DNA of 41,033 nt from Desulfosporosinus sp. (GTDB lineage: Bacteria; Bacillota; Desulfitobacteriia; Desulfitobacteriales; Desulfitobacteriaceae), in NCBI GenBank assembly GCA_027353165.1, contig DAIEHY010000003.1, positions 1 to 41,033 on the forward strand, given 5' to 3'. Made by a program: the position numbers and the translations under genes. Numbering within the stretch: the first letter of the stretch is position 1; each line of letters opens with the position of its first letter. A model generated the notes under the pieces. The model was not told the DNA's origin. It searched no databases and saw only the letters and a list, made by a program, of their open reading frames with translations. Shown piece by piece: positions 1 through 6,349 of this stretch.

Positions 1-426
1 GTTTTGCTTCTTCATGACTTCAGATTCGACTTCGATAGAAGGAGGATCTATATCCCTTAGCCGGGAAGGTACTTGAATGAAATTCATTTTGGTATTTTCT
101 TGAGTGGATAAATAGTTATCGATAATTTTCTTAAGACGTAAGTGAATCTGCATGTAACGTAGCATGCGATGATCAACATTATAACGCTTGCAGAATTCAC
201 TGATACGAAGCCCTGATTCATGGCGATTTCTAGCATGTTCAACGTATTCATTGTATATTTTTTTGTTCCCGTTACATGAAAACATTATTCTGTACTTCAT
301 GTTTGAAAACTTCTTGTATGGAATGCCTTTCGATTCACAATACTGCCCGACTCTAATTCCAGACTTATTTTGCGCAAGTATTTCGTTGTACCAATACATT
401 ACCTCTTCTTTCTTACTTTGAATCAT
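1..426 (-). CDS. tnpA: IS66-type TnpA accessory protein, N-terminal part (cut by window edge)
   Basis: Reading leftward from ATG at 426, the frame stays open for 142 codons to base 1. The protein has two tandem helix-turn-helix-like segments: about residues 13-45 (SGIRVGQYCESKGI) and about 70-100 (SGLRISEFCKRYNV). This SG-x-x-x-x-x-C pattern is typical of the small IS66 TnpA/IS3-OrfA-like DNA-binding proteins. The start overlaps the stop of the preceding gene as TAATG, so it is translationally coupled to a phage-type gene and does not stand inside a normal IS element. The C-terminal end expected of this family lies at the other window edge (40933-41033). Function: DNA-binding accessory of IS66 transposition in its original context; its role here is unknown. 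Confidence 0.75.
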   Translation of the reverse strand, partial: MIQSKKEEVMYWYNEILAQNKSGIRVGQYCESKGIPYKKFSNMKYRIMFSCNGNKKIYNEYVEHARNRHESGLRISEFCKRYNVDHRMLRYMQIHLRLKKIIDNYLSTQENTKMNFIQVPSRLRDIDPPSIEVESEVMKKQN

Positions 427-629
427 TACAACCGTACCTTCCTCAAAAAGCTTTCACCTTGGCTAATCAGCTCACCAATCGTGTCAGCTTGTAAATCATA
501 ACTATCATTGTGGGTCATCATTTTGCCACGCAACTTGCCGTCATCCTGCTTAGGGTAGAGTGTTATCGCCACAGTCGGGTACTTCTGTGTCCAGTAATCC
601 TTGATTTCGTCTAACTCTGTCTGTGCCAT
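426..629 (-). CDS. Hypothetical protein, 67 aa
   Basis: I do not recognise this family. It is a small mixed-charge soluble protein beginning MAQTELDEIKDYW. The ATG at 629 has a convincing ribosome site (GAGGAG about 7 nt upstream). Its first 80 bases overlap the 3' end of the zinc-motif gene in another frame, which is long for a phage overlap. One of the two frames could end differently in reality. Its stop overlaps the tnpA start by one base (TAATG), pointing to one transcript 879 to tnpA. Confidence 0.6.
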   Translation of the reverse strand: MAQTELDEIKDYWTQKYPTVAITLYPKQDDGKLRGKMMTHNDSYDLQADTIGELISQGESFLRKVRL

Positions 630-879
630 CCTTGTGCTCCTCTATTAACCGACTAAGTTCTGCTGAAATAACTTCACACGCCTTAATATAGCCCTGGTCG
701 GACTCCCATCCCATGGCATCAAGACGCATCTTGAAACCTGAGACGTGAACACGTAACCAGTTCAATAATTCATCAGAAGAGGAAGTTTTGGGATTGCCAA
801 GCCCGCAACACGGGCAAATCATTTCGAGAACAACCTCTTCTCGGCAATGCTGGCAATGGTAGTAGCTGTCTACGCTCAC
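550..879 (-). CDS. Small zinc-ribbon-like protein, 109 aa, GTG start
   Basis: The N-terminus carries two Cys pairs, CQHC (about residues 9-12) and CPCC (about 22-25), the spacing of a treble-clef/zinc-ribbon knuckle. The rest is helical and charged. The start is GTG at 879, chosen because GGAGGAC lies 7-8 nt upstream and the preceding ATG runs straight into TGA. It is the first gene after the promoter at 905-933, hence first gene of a leftward operon that continues into tnpA. Function unknown; zinc binding is inferred from the cysteine spacing only. Confidence 0.65.
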   Translation of the reverse strand: MSVDSYYHCQHCREEVVLEMICPCCGLGNPKTSSSDELLNWLRVHVSGFKMRLDAMGWESDQGYIKACEVISAELSRLIEEHKDGTDRVRRNQGLLDTEVPDCGDNTLP

Positions 880-904
880 ATTTGTCCTCCATTTGATAAT
901 GTGA

Positions 905-933
905 ATTAAACCACGGTTTAACTATGTAGTCAA
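905..933 (-). promoter_or_regulatory. Leftward sigma70-type promoter overlapped by palindromic operator
   Basis: On the minus strand TTGACT (928-933) is followed after 17 bp by TTTAAT (905-910). The perfect 7+7 inverted repeat TTAAACCGTGGTTTAA (906-921) covers the 3' half of the spacer and the -10 box, so a bound repressor would block RNA polymerase. Transcription would begin near 898, about 20 nt before the GTG of the zinc-motif gene. Confidence 0.75.
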
Positions 934-942
934 ATTTAAATG

Positions 943-1137
943 CTATTTAAAGACATATTGCAGCAGTAGCTGCGTAATGTTTGCCACTGCTATTCCAACC
1001 ATAAATCCTTGGCTTCTGCCGTGTCGCTTGGTCTCAATTATGATTCGGTCGATGACTTGCATCATGTCGGACTTTCCAGCCAAGATTGCGGCTCTTGGGG
1101 CGGTTAATTTGACTGGGAATTGGATGATTTCAGTCAT
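943..1137 (-). CDS. Hypothetical protein, 64 aa, possible membrane segment
   Basis: Unrecognised. The C-terminal third (about residues 44-62, GFMVGIAVANITQLLLQYVF) is hydrophobic enough for one membrane-spanning helix; the N-terminal part is basic. The start overlaps the stop of the upstream gene as TAATG, so it is the last cistron of the leftward set 2287 to 943. It ends just before the 905-933 promoter, which lies in the gap to the next leftward gene. Confidence 0.6.
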   Translation of the reverse strand: MTEIIQFPVKLTAPRAAILAGKSDMMQVIDRIIIETKRHGRSQGFMVGIAVANITQLLLQYVFK

Positions 1138-1451
1138 TATTCACCACAAATCATAGTTTTCAAATCTTCCTTACCACGTCCAAGCCAATGCTGATTAGGT
1201 GTGTTATCGACCCACATTCTGTCCTTCCACATCAAATACCACCATCCAATCTGAGAACAGATGAAATCCTTCTGCTCTGGCGTGAATGTGGCGAACATCT
1301 TTTGCTCCATTTCATACCGTGCCCGATACTCAGGGGCTACTTCTTCGAGAAGTGTTTGACTGAGCTTCATGTCAGCAACCAAATTAAGCTCTTCGTCATT
1401 GCGCTTGCCTTCTACGATTGTCTTGGCTTCTTCTATTATGCTTGTCATCAT
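1137..1451 (-). CDS. Hypothetical protein, 104 aa
   Basis: Unrecognised soluble protein, acidic and helical at the N-terminus (EEAKTIVEGKRNDEE). Its Trp-rich C-terminal half (QIGWWYLMWKDRMWVD, about residues 67-82) suggests a compact hydrophobic core or binding face. The ATG at 1451 overlaps the upstream stop (ATGA), and its stop overlaps the next start (TAATG). It is an inner cistron of a tightly coupled leftward early operon. Confidence 0.65.
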   Translation of the reverse strand: MMTSIIEEAKTIVEGKRNDEELNLVADMKLSQTLLEEVAPEYRARYEMEQKMFATFTPEQKDFICSQIGWWYLMWKDRMWVDNTPNQHWLGRGKEDLKTMICGE

Positions 1452-1729
1452 TCATCCCCAAACATTTCAGTTATCACACGTTCAAATTGCTCTTTACGCC
1501 TTTGCGTCAATTCCAATTCATCAATGGCATCAAGCAACGCATCAAACTTAATTGGATACTCAGATGACAATTCCTGAATCTTCTGCTCTCTGTCAGCTAG
1601 GACACTCTCAAGCTTGCAGACCTCCAGTTCAGCCTTCTTACGCATTTCACGAGCACGCAATGGAGCTTTAGCTTCATTAATCTTCTCCTTGCATAAAGCC
1701 AGTACATCCTTATATTTCATTAAATTCAT
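1448..1729 (-). CDS. Coiled-coil hypothetical protein, 93 aa
   Basis: Long charged helix throughout (KAELEVCKLESVLADREQKI and flanks), predicted coiled coil. No family recognised. I place the start at ATG 1729 and not at the in-frame TTG at 1735: GGAG lies 7 nt before the ATG but only 1 nt before the TTG. The stop overlaps the next gene (ATGA). Confidence 0.65.
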   Translation of the reverse strand: MNLMKYKDVLALCKEKINEAKAPLRAREMRKKAELEVCKLESVLADREQKIQELSSEYPIKFDALLDAIDELELTQRRKEQFERVITEMFGDE

Positions 1730-1760
1730 TTTCAATCTCCTTGGTGATTAATTGTCTAAG

Positions 1761-1988
1761 CTACTTAGCCCGACTCCTTAGTAATAAAAGCTTTTTATCC
1801 TTCTTGGATTTATTCGTATCTGAAGTAACAGTATTATCGTTGCTTTTTATACCGCTTACTTCAGTAAATTGCATCTGCGCTCCTAAAATCATGCGTTCAC
1901 GCTCCATCCGATAATTGTACTCATTGATCTGCTGAGCATGGTGACAAGAGTGCGAGCAACATCTAAAACAAAATGTTGACAGACTCAT
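1761..1988 (-). CDS. Small Cys/His-rich hypothetical protein, 75 aa
   Basis: The N-terminus packs Cys and His (CFRCCSHSCHH, residues 7-17), consistent with a single metal-binding knuckle. The middle is helical and the C-terminus is very basic (KSKKDKKLLLLRSRAK), which could contact nucleic acid. The start overlaps the stop of the upstream gene as ATGA (1985-1988). Function unknown. Confidence 0.55.
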   Translation of the reverse strand: MSLSTFCFRCCSHSCHHAQQINEYNYRMERERMILGAQMQFTEVSGIKSNDNTVTSDTNKSKKDKKLLLLRSRAK

Positions 1989-2287
1989 GCTATAAGAGCC
2001 CTAAACTTAAACTCTGGCGCTGACGCATGAGTTTCAGGGTTCATTCTGTCGTAATGCCATAGTGCAATCCTTGGTCTCATGCCACACTGGTCTAAATACT
2101 TGCTGCTGCGCTGGGTTAGCGTCTTAATGTCACTCTCAAGTGCCGTCTGGGCTTCTTTGCTCAATTCTGTCAGTGGCGCAATGTAGCGGTCATTCTCAGT
2201 GTATGTTGGCCTTGAGTCGCATAGCATCTTGCCTAACATTTGCACTCGGTCGTAAATTCGTCTCCATTCCTTTATCGAAAATTGCAT
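1985..2287 (-). CDS. Hypothetical protein, 100 aa
   Basis: First gene of the leftward operon 2287 to 943. It is a helical soluble protein with a Glu/Lys-rich middle and conserved-looking aromatic residues; no family recognised. The ATG at 2287 follows an AAGGA ribosome site about 8 nt upstream. A promoter candidate with TTAACT, a 16-bp gap and TACAAT lies upstream, overlapped by an operator-like palindrome at 2360-2375. Confidence 0.6.
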   Translation of the reverse strand: MQFSIKEWRRIYDRVQMLGKMLCDSRPTYTENDRYIAPLTELSKEAQTALESDIKTLTQRSSKYLDQCGMRPRIALWHYDRMNPETHASAPEFKFRALIA

Positions 2288-2335
2288 GATTATCCTTAAT
2301 CAGATTTTAGTTCACTCATCAATGAGGCTACCAGC

Positions 2336-2376
2336 ATTGTAACTGAAATATAATTTGAGTTAAATTAGGGTTGAAT
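2336..2376 (-). promoter_or_regulatory. Operator-like palindrome and leftward promoter candidate
   Basis: The element TTAAATTAGGGTTGAA (2360-2375) is a degenerate copy of the TTAAACC-NN-GGTTKAA palindrome found at other promoters here. On the minus strand its end merges with TTAACT, followed 16 bp later by TACAAT, suiting the gene starting at 2287. On the plus strand a TATAAT (2349-2354) lies just before it but lacks a good -35 box. Confidence 0.45.
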
Positions 2377-2392
2377 TAATAAGGGGTGATTG

Positions 2393-2623
2393 ATGAATGA
2401 TTTTACGAGAGAAGAGCTGCAAATGCTTTACAACATGATATTGCATGTTCGTAATGACTACCCAGCAATCAGAAAAGATAATGATGCTTGTTGCTTGAAA
2501 CACAAACTCCAATCCATGATTGACAGCTATTGCGACCACGCATGGGCATTCCATGTCAATGTCGATGGAAATTATGTGGCTTGTCAGAAATGTAATAGAA
2601 ATCTAACTAATTCGCATGAATAG
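2393..2623 (+). CDS. Small zinc-finger-like protein, 76 aa
   Basis: The protein ends in a CDHAW...CQKC arrangement (Cys/His pair about residue 48, CxxC about residue 67) that resembles short phage treble-clef proteins. The N-terminal half is helical (FTREELQMLYNMI). I use ATG 2393 rather than TTG 2390 because of its position after AAGGGGTG. It is a lone rightward gene between two leftward clusters, and its stop is followed at once by a small hairpin (AGTGT/ACACT). Function unknown. Confidence 0.65.
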   Translation: MNDFTREELQMLYNMILHVRNDYPAIRKDNDACCLKHKLQSMIDSYCDHAWAFHVNVDGNYVACQKCNRNLTNSHE

Positions 2624-2647
2624 TGTAAGTACACTTGTACTAATGGC

Positions 2648-2701
2648 GGCTTCCAGGGCGCACCTTTAACACGGCTAGGATTCCCTGACCGTCTGGAAGC
2701 C
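2648..2701. other. Structured intergenic element with 9-bp terminal stem
   Basis: GGCTTCCAG (2648-2656) pairs with CTGGAAGCC (2693-2701). Inside, further short complementary blocks (CGG near 2672 with CCG near 2690) allow a branched fold. It lies between convergent genes, so a two-way terminator is the simplest reading. It lacks a clear T-tract and is longer than a usual terminator. Confidence 0.45.
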
Positions 2702-2710
2702 ATGGGAAGT

Positions 2711-2929
2711 CTACCATGCTGTAGCTACAACATAAAACTTGCCGTTGGAATCTTGATGAGGCTCCCAATAGACACGCCTATTGCCACAGTCGCATCTTCT
2801 TGATTCACCATCCCACCCAGCGCATTCATTATCGGAAATATCATCACAGTTTTTGCCATCAAAATCTTCTTGATACCCATGGTCTGCTAAGGCGTTATCT
2901 ATTGCTTCTTGCTCGCTATCGTAATTCAT
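2711..2929 (-). CDS. Acidic Cys-rich hypothetical protein, 72 aa
   Basis: Strongly acidic protein with four Cys in the middle (NCDD...NECAG...CDCG, about residues 27-48), suggesting metal binding. No family recognised. It overlaps the 3' end of the upstream gene by 14 bases, so the two are probably co-translated. Its stop abuts the structured element at 2648-2701. Confidence 0.6.
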   Translation of the reverse strand: MNYDSEQEAIDNALADHGYQEDFDGKNCDDISDNECAGWDGESRRCDCGNRRVYWEPHQDSNGKFYVVATAW

Positions 2930-3110
2930 AATTTTCCCATAAATATATATGCCATGTAGCGTAAACCATTTTCGTGTCGCCAGGAATATGGTCTGGGAAT
3001 TCAGTACTTTCCATTATGGAAATAACCACTCTGTCAAGCTTGTCAAACCTTGTCGGACTCCTTGACAGAAATTCGTGTACAGATTGTGTAGAAAAAATAT
3101 TGTTAGGCAA
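2916..3110 (-). CDS. Hypothetical protein, 64 aa (start uncertain)
   Basis: The open frame begins at a TTG (3110) with no clear ribosome site. Internal starts at a GTG and an ATG near residues 28 and 33 are possible, so the N-terminus is doubtful. The C-terminal part (MVYATWHIYLWENY) is aromatic-rich. The coding region contains an unusual cluster of TTGTC/TTGACA repeats (3031-3068), which may itself be a DNA or RNA signal. No function can be assigned. Confidence 0.4.
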   Translation of the reverse strand: MPNNIFSTQSVHEFLSRSPTRFDKLDRVVISIMESTEFPDHIPGDTKMVYATWHIYLWENYELR

Positions 3111-3214
3111 AGACAGATTTATAAGAATTTCTGCGGGAAATTATTGGGGTGAACACTATCCTTATTCTGTATGTGCGCGAGTTTAATTCGTATGGGAATT
3201 TTCTAGGATTGCTA

Positions 3215-3464
3215 GAAATATTTAGGGGGAAATGAACCTGAGATAATTTTGCACAAATAATTTTGACAAAATTGTGGGATATTTTTGGGCAGTGTATTTT
3301 GGGAATTGGCTGATTGCGGGAGAGGTGAGGCTCCAGCACTCGCAGCGGGGTGCCTCTGTTGCGGGGCATACCCCCCTCGAAGGCTCAAGCAGTACCCCTC
3401 TGGCATGGCTGGCGACAACGACGAGTCCAGTTGTGAGCAATGACTACGCGTCATCATCAACCAT
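3215..3464 (-). ncRNA. Candidate structured non-coding RNA (leftward)
   Basis: The 560-bp gap between 3110 and 3673 holds no convincing gene. A GC-rich block (about 3300-3470) stands out from its AT-rich surroundings and folds well. GGGG-CATA-CCCC (3363-3374) is a perfect short hairpin, and GAGGC (3327-3331) pairs with GCCTC (3352-3356) around an inner GCAC/GTGC stem. A near-consensus leftward promoter (3471-3499) would start a transcript near 3464. Open frames here lack ribosome sites and protein-like composition. The 3' end is not defined; a long 5' leader for the genes at 3110 and 2929 is the alternative. Confidence 0.35.
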
Positions 3465-3470
3465 GTGCGC

Positions 3471-3499
3471 ATCATATCAACCTAGGTTTAATATGTCAA
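3471..3499 (-). promoter_or_regulatory. Leftward consensus-like promoter with operator palindrome
   Basis: Minus strand TTGACA (3494-3499), 17-bp spacer, TATGAT (3471-3476). The spacer contains TTAAACCTAGGTTGA(T) (3476-3491), the same palindrome seen at 906 and 5051. It drives the GC-rich non-coding stretch and possibly the genes at 2711-3110. Confidence 0.75.
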
Positions 3500-3672
3500 C
3501 TATTATTTATTTAATTTATTCATGTTGCAAACGTATACCAATACAGACACGCTCGCGACACTATTAATCAGCCCCATATTGCTATGTATTAAATACGTTA
3601 TATTATCTTTATTGACACATGATAGAAAGGTAATGTACAGTGCGCTTCTTTTGCAACAAGAGGACAATCATA

Positions 3673-4242
3673 ATGAGCGAGAACATTGGATATATAAGAG
3701 TATCAAGCGAAGGGCAGAACACCGACCGGCAGCTTGACGGCATAGTATTGGATAAGCGATATATTGATAAGGTATCAGGCGCAAGCAAGGACAGGCCGCA
3801 GTTAACCGCTTGCCTTGATTACATACGCGAGGGCGATACATTACATATACATAGTATAGATAGGTTAGCTAGAAGCTTGCGCGACCTGCAAGAGATTGTA
3901 GACAGCTTAGTGACCCGTGGCGTAACCGTAACATTCCACACTGAGCGCTTAACGTTCACCAGCGAAGAAAATCCCGTTAGTACCATGATGTTACAAATGT
4001 TAGGCATGATAGCCCAGTTCGAGCGCACGCTTACACGCAAACGCCAGCGCGAAGGCATAGACATGGCAAAAGCGAAAGGTAAGCACTTAGGCAGGCCATC
4101 AATTGACTACACCAGAAGGGATGAAGCTTGTACCCTACTAGACCAAGGCAATAACATTAGCCAGATCAGCAGGGCAATGGGATTGAGTAGAGCCAGTATA
4201 TACAAACTAATTTCCGGCCACACCAAAACTGTACAATACTAG
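3673..4242 (+). CDS. Serine recombinase, resolvase/invertase family, 189 aa
   Basis: N-terminal catalytic domain with YIRVSSEGQ (residues 7-15; S11 the likely nucleophile), IDRLARS (62-68) and AQFER (114-118). These are the canonical motifs of Tn3-type resolvases and DNA invertases. A C-terminal helix-turn-helix (about 157-181) follows GKHLGRPS, and the length of 189 matches the family. The start is ATG 3673, preceded by GAGGAC; an in-frame upstream ATG at 3640 would add 11 atypical residues. TTGACA at 3612-3617 may be its -35 box. Resolvases of this kind resolve multimers or flip segments and do not usually integrate phages. No integrase is seen, so genome dimer resolution in a plasmid-like state is a reasonable inference. 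Confidence 0.9.
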   Translation: MSENIGYIRVSSEGQNTDRQLDGIVLDKRYIDKVSGASKDRPQLTACLDYIREGDTLHIHSIDRLARSLRDLQEIVDSLVTRGVTVTFHTERLTFTSEENPVSTMMLQMLGMIAQFERTLTRKRQREGIDMAKAKGKHLGRPSIDYTRRDEACTLLDQGNNISQISRAMGLSRASIYKLISGHTKTVQY

Positions 4243-4259
4243 ACCTTCGAATACTCATT

Positions 4260-4302
4260 AATATAAACGTGGCATACTGCGCCTAGTAGTCACGTTTATA
4301 TT
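4260..4302. terminator. Two-way terminator hairpin between resolvase and terS-like gene
   Basis: AATATAAACGTG (4260-4271) pairs with CACGTTTATATT (4291-4302), a 12-bp stem lying between convergent genes. The stop codon of the minus-strand gene falls in the loop. Runs of T/A at both ends suit termination in either direction. Confidence 0.65.
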
Positions 4303-4651
4303 TATCCTCTAATTCCTTCAACTTCTCTTTCAATTCTTTCGTATCATCACTACCAGTAGTCTCAATCACTTGTTTTTCAACCCATCCATGACTAGCCCCT
4401 TGAGTCTTCAAATACAATGCTTGTGACTTTTCATTGCCTTCTAAGGCTTGCTGATAAACAGTCTTACCAATGCGCTGAATGGCGATACTTTTCGCGGTAT
4501 TAAGTTCGCGCTGATAATGCTTGGTAAGCGTTTCGTCATCAATGCCAATAACTTCAGCAATTAAATATTTTGGCGTTCCAGTGATAACCAAGTCGGTTAC
4601 ACGTTGTCTTAATTCATCCGTAACTTTATGGGTATTGTCATATAGTGCCAT
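4283..4651 (-). CDS. Putative terminase small subunit, 122 aa
   Basis: The N-terminal half looks like the helix-turn-helix of a phage small-terminase family: GTPKYLIAEVIGIDDETLTKHYQREL (about residues 25-50). It is followed by helices (AIQRIGKTVYQQALEGNEKSQALYLKTQGASHGW) whose alkyl-TxxxGW end is typical of that family, and by a charged coiled-coil tail. In packaging, TerS binds pac DNA and feeds it to TerL. Here it is not next to terL (36945-38501) but about 7 kb away if the genome is circular. The assignment rests on pattern recognition, not on gene order; another DNA-binding protein is possible. Confidence 0.6.
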   Translation of the reverse strand: MALYDNTHKVTDELRQRVTDLVITGTPKYLIAEVIGIDDETLTKHYQRELNTAKSIAIQRIGKTVYQQALEGNEKSQALYLKTQGASHGWVEKQVIETTGSDDTKELKEKLKELEDKYKRDY

Positions 4652-4669
4652 GATTGATATTCCTTATCG

Positions 4670-4954
4670 TTATGAAGCGCGTTTGCGCTTATAAAGTGCT
4701 TTCTTGCCGTCAATCTTAACATCAACCTCTTTGACTGGCTCAACCGCTTCAACCGTAGTGGCTGGCACGCTATCCGCAACCGCATTAATCACCTCTTTCA
4801 CTGCAACATCTTGCACAACTTCAACAGGTTTCGGTTTCTCACTCGCAAGAATCGTACCCTTACCATTGCAAGTATTGCATTGCCCTATCATTCCGCCAAG
4901 TTTCGGCACTTTCTTTGCGCCCCGACAAGCTGGGCAACGTATTGAATCAGTCAT
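4670..4954 (-). CDS. DnaJ-type zinc-finger small protein, 94 aa
   Basis: The N-terminus has two CxxCxG-type knuckles, CPACRGAKK (about residues 7-15) and CNTCNGKG (about 26-33), the signature of the cysteine-rich DnaJ centre. No J-domain is present. The middle is a Val/Glu-rich low-complexity stretch and the C-terminus is basic (KKALYKRKRAS). Small proteins of this type are common beside phage packaging genes. It lies directly upstream of the terS-like gene on the same strand. A leftward -10 candidate TATTAT lies at 4987-4992. Confidence 0.65.
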   Translation of the reverse strand: MTDSIRCPACRGAKKVPKLGGMIGQCNTCNGKGTILASEKPKPVEVVQDVAVKEVINAVADSVPATTVEAVEPVKEVDVKIDGKKALYKRKRAS

Positions 4955-5043
4955 AACAATATCATCCTTGAGTAATTATTAACCTGATAATAGCAGCATA
5001 TCATCATAATTGAAATAAATGTTGTAAAGGTGCAAATAATTGC

Positions 5044-5072
5044 TTGACAGTTAAACCTAGGTTGAATATAAT
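5044..5072 (+). promoter_or_regulatory. Perfect consensus rightward promoter with operator as spacer
   Basis: TTGACA (5044-5049), exactly 17 bp, TATAAT (5067-5072). The spacer is one G plus the 16-bp palindrome TTAAACCTAGGTTGAA (5051-5066), so the operator fills the space between the boxes. It drives the nine-gene rightward operon 5106-7554. A bound repressor would shut off an otherwise maximal promoter. Confidence 0.9.
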
Positions 5073-5105
5073 GACGGCTTATTAACCAAGCGAGGACAAT
5101 CATTG

Positions 5106-5318
5106 ATGAAAGAGCGCGATATGAAGAGTGCCTTGGATAACGACAAAGTGCGCGTAAAAGGTAAAAAATTTGACGTGAAATTAGTTATACCTTTAATGGA
5201 TGACGAAATAAGGGAGTCTTTGCATAGCCGGAAAGATTGGGAATCAGAACAGCAATTTTTAGATCAATATTGCATAGAACATCAATTAAAATTTCTTGAA
5301 GAATTTATTATAAATTAA
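5106..5318 (+). CDS. Hypothetical protein, 70 aa
   Basis: First gene behind the strong promoter at 5044-5072. Charged, helical C-terminal half (EQQFLDQYCIEHQLKFLEEF); no family recognised. ATG 5106 is chosen over TTG 5103 because of its 8-nt distance from GAGGAC. The leader TTAACCAAGCGAGGACAATC is nearly repeated before the next gene. Confidence 0.65.
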   Translation: MKERDMKSALDNDKVRVKGKKFDVKLVIPLMDDEIRESLHSRKDWESEQQFLDQYCIEHQLKFLEEFIIN

Positions 5319-5372
5319 TTTCAAAGAAAGAACCTGATAAGAATTAATTTTAACCAAGTGAGGACAATCACA

Positions 5373-5738
5373 ATGAGCAGAAGTAGCGAACAACAATTAC
5401 TTAAGAACCTTGAGGACACAATCAAGGAACGCATTACATGGAACATTCAAAACGGCCACTATTCAGACCTTGACCGTGACCAAATACTGGAAGACTTGCA
5501 AGACTCAAGCCATGAAATGATCGATGGTGAACTGCCGATTTATTATCACGATATGGCCAAATTACTCGCTGAAAATACACGATTCGCGGATGTTGACGAT
5601 TCCGGCATGCTTCCTGAAAACCCGACAGTTTGGGATATCATCACTGCGTCAGTTTACGAGTGGCTATCAGGTGAATTCTTTGAGTTAGCTTGTGACGCAG
5701 TTGACGAGTTAATGCCAGAATTGAGGTTACCCGCATGA
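5373..5738 (+). CDS. Acidic hypothetical protein, 121 aa
   Basis: Strongly acidic helical protein, unrecognised. The start is ATG 5373, just after GAGGACAATCACA; an upstream in-frame ATG (5358) would lie within the repeated leader. Its stop overlaps the next start by four bases (ATGA). The high negative charge resembles DNA-mimic or host-takeover proteins encoded in early phage operons, but nothing specific supports that. Confidence 0.65.
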   Translation: MSRSSEQQLLKNLEDTIKERITWNIQNGHYSDLDRDQILEDLQDSSHEMIDGELPIYYHDMAKLLAENTRFADVDDSGMLPENPTVWDIITASVYEWLSGEFFELACDAVDELMPELRLPA

Positions 5739-5956
5739 ATACAGTTCACGCCTTTTTATACAAAGGCAACGAAATAATAATACTTTTTGACCAAAATGAA
5801 GAATTATATGCCGTTGATATTCGAATTGATGATTATGACGGTCACATGATTCAAGGCTATTGCGAACTAGGCAGCGAATCTGAAGCAATAAGCGTAGGAA
5901 AGGCATTCGTTGATGGCTTAAGGCACGTTGAAGAACCAGAAATACAAAATAGGTGA
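5735..5956 (+). CDS. Hypothetical protein, 73 aa
   Basis: Acidic small protein with a predicted beta-rich N-terminal half (VHAFLYKGNEIIILFDQNE). Unrecognised. Translationally coupled to the upstream gene (ATGA) and followed closely by the next cistron. Confidence 0.6.
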   Translation: MNTVHAFLYKGNEIIILFDQNEELYAVDIRIDDYDGHMIQGYCELGSESEAISVGKAFVDGLRHVEEPEIQNR

Positions 5957-5960
5957 AGCT

Positions 5961-6119
5961 ATGAAAACACTGATAACAAGTGCACTCACCGCATGGGTGA
6001 CAGTGATCGCACACAATCAAATTCTTGAATCAGATACAGAACATTATCGATTTAGAAAGGATTCGATTGATGCCGTGTGCGCTATACATGAATTTTATAA
6101 GCAATTTGAAGGGGCATAA
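5961..6119 (+). CDS. Hypothetical protein, 52 aa
   Basis: Short protein beginning MKTLITSALTAWVTVIAH; the N-terminal 16 residues are hydrophobic and could be a weak membrane anchor. The start at ATG 5961 is supported by AGGTGA, which contains the stop of the preceding gene. Function unknown. Confidence 0.5.
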   Translation: MKTLITSALTAWVTVIAHNQILESDTEHYRFRKDSIDAVCAIHEFYKQFEGA

Positions 6120-6120
6120 T

Positions 6121-6324
6121 ATGAGCGATTTTAAAGAGGCAAAGCCAATTAGAAAATTAATAGTAGGTGACTGCATAAGCGTTTCAGGCTATGCGGATGA
6201 CGCAGCAGAAATTGAGGAAATACGCCCTATTTCAACTTGTATCATGGTCACATTATCAAACGGTGACGCAAAATTATTTAACCCAAAAGACTTTGACAAA
6301 CTTATTCGCTGTTACAAAATTTAA
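6121..6324 (+). CDS. Hypothetical protein, 67 aa
   Basis: Small beta-rich protein (VGDCISVSGYADD, IMVTLSNGDAKLF), possibly an SH3/KOW-like barrel, but no family is recognised. ATG 6121 follows AAGGGG by a good distance; the longer open frame upstream overlaps the preceding gene and lacks a ribosome site. Confidence 0.6.
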   Translation: MSDFKEAKPIRKLIVGDCISVSGYADDAAEIEEIRPISTCIMVTLSNGDAKLFNPKDFDKLIRCYKI

Positions 6325-6349
6325 CATTAACTAACGGGGGACAATCCAA

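Noticed and set aside
188-421. 77-codon plus-strand frame
   Set aside because: Shadow of the IS66-type tnpA gene on the other strand.
3212-3475. Overlapping minus-strand frames in the same gap (87, 72 and 88 codons)
   Set aside because: Low-complexity Pro/Ser/Gln-like translations, weak starts and no ribosome sites; more likely non-coding.
3274-3567. 97-codon plus-strand frame in the 3.2-3.6 kb gap
   Set aside because: No ribosome site, odd composition, and it covers the leftward promoter and the GC-rich structured block.
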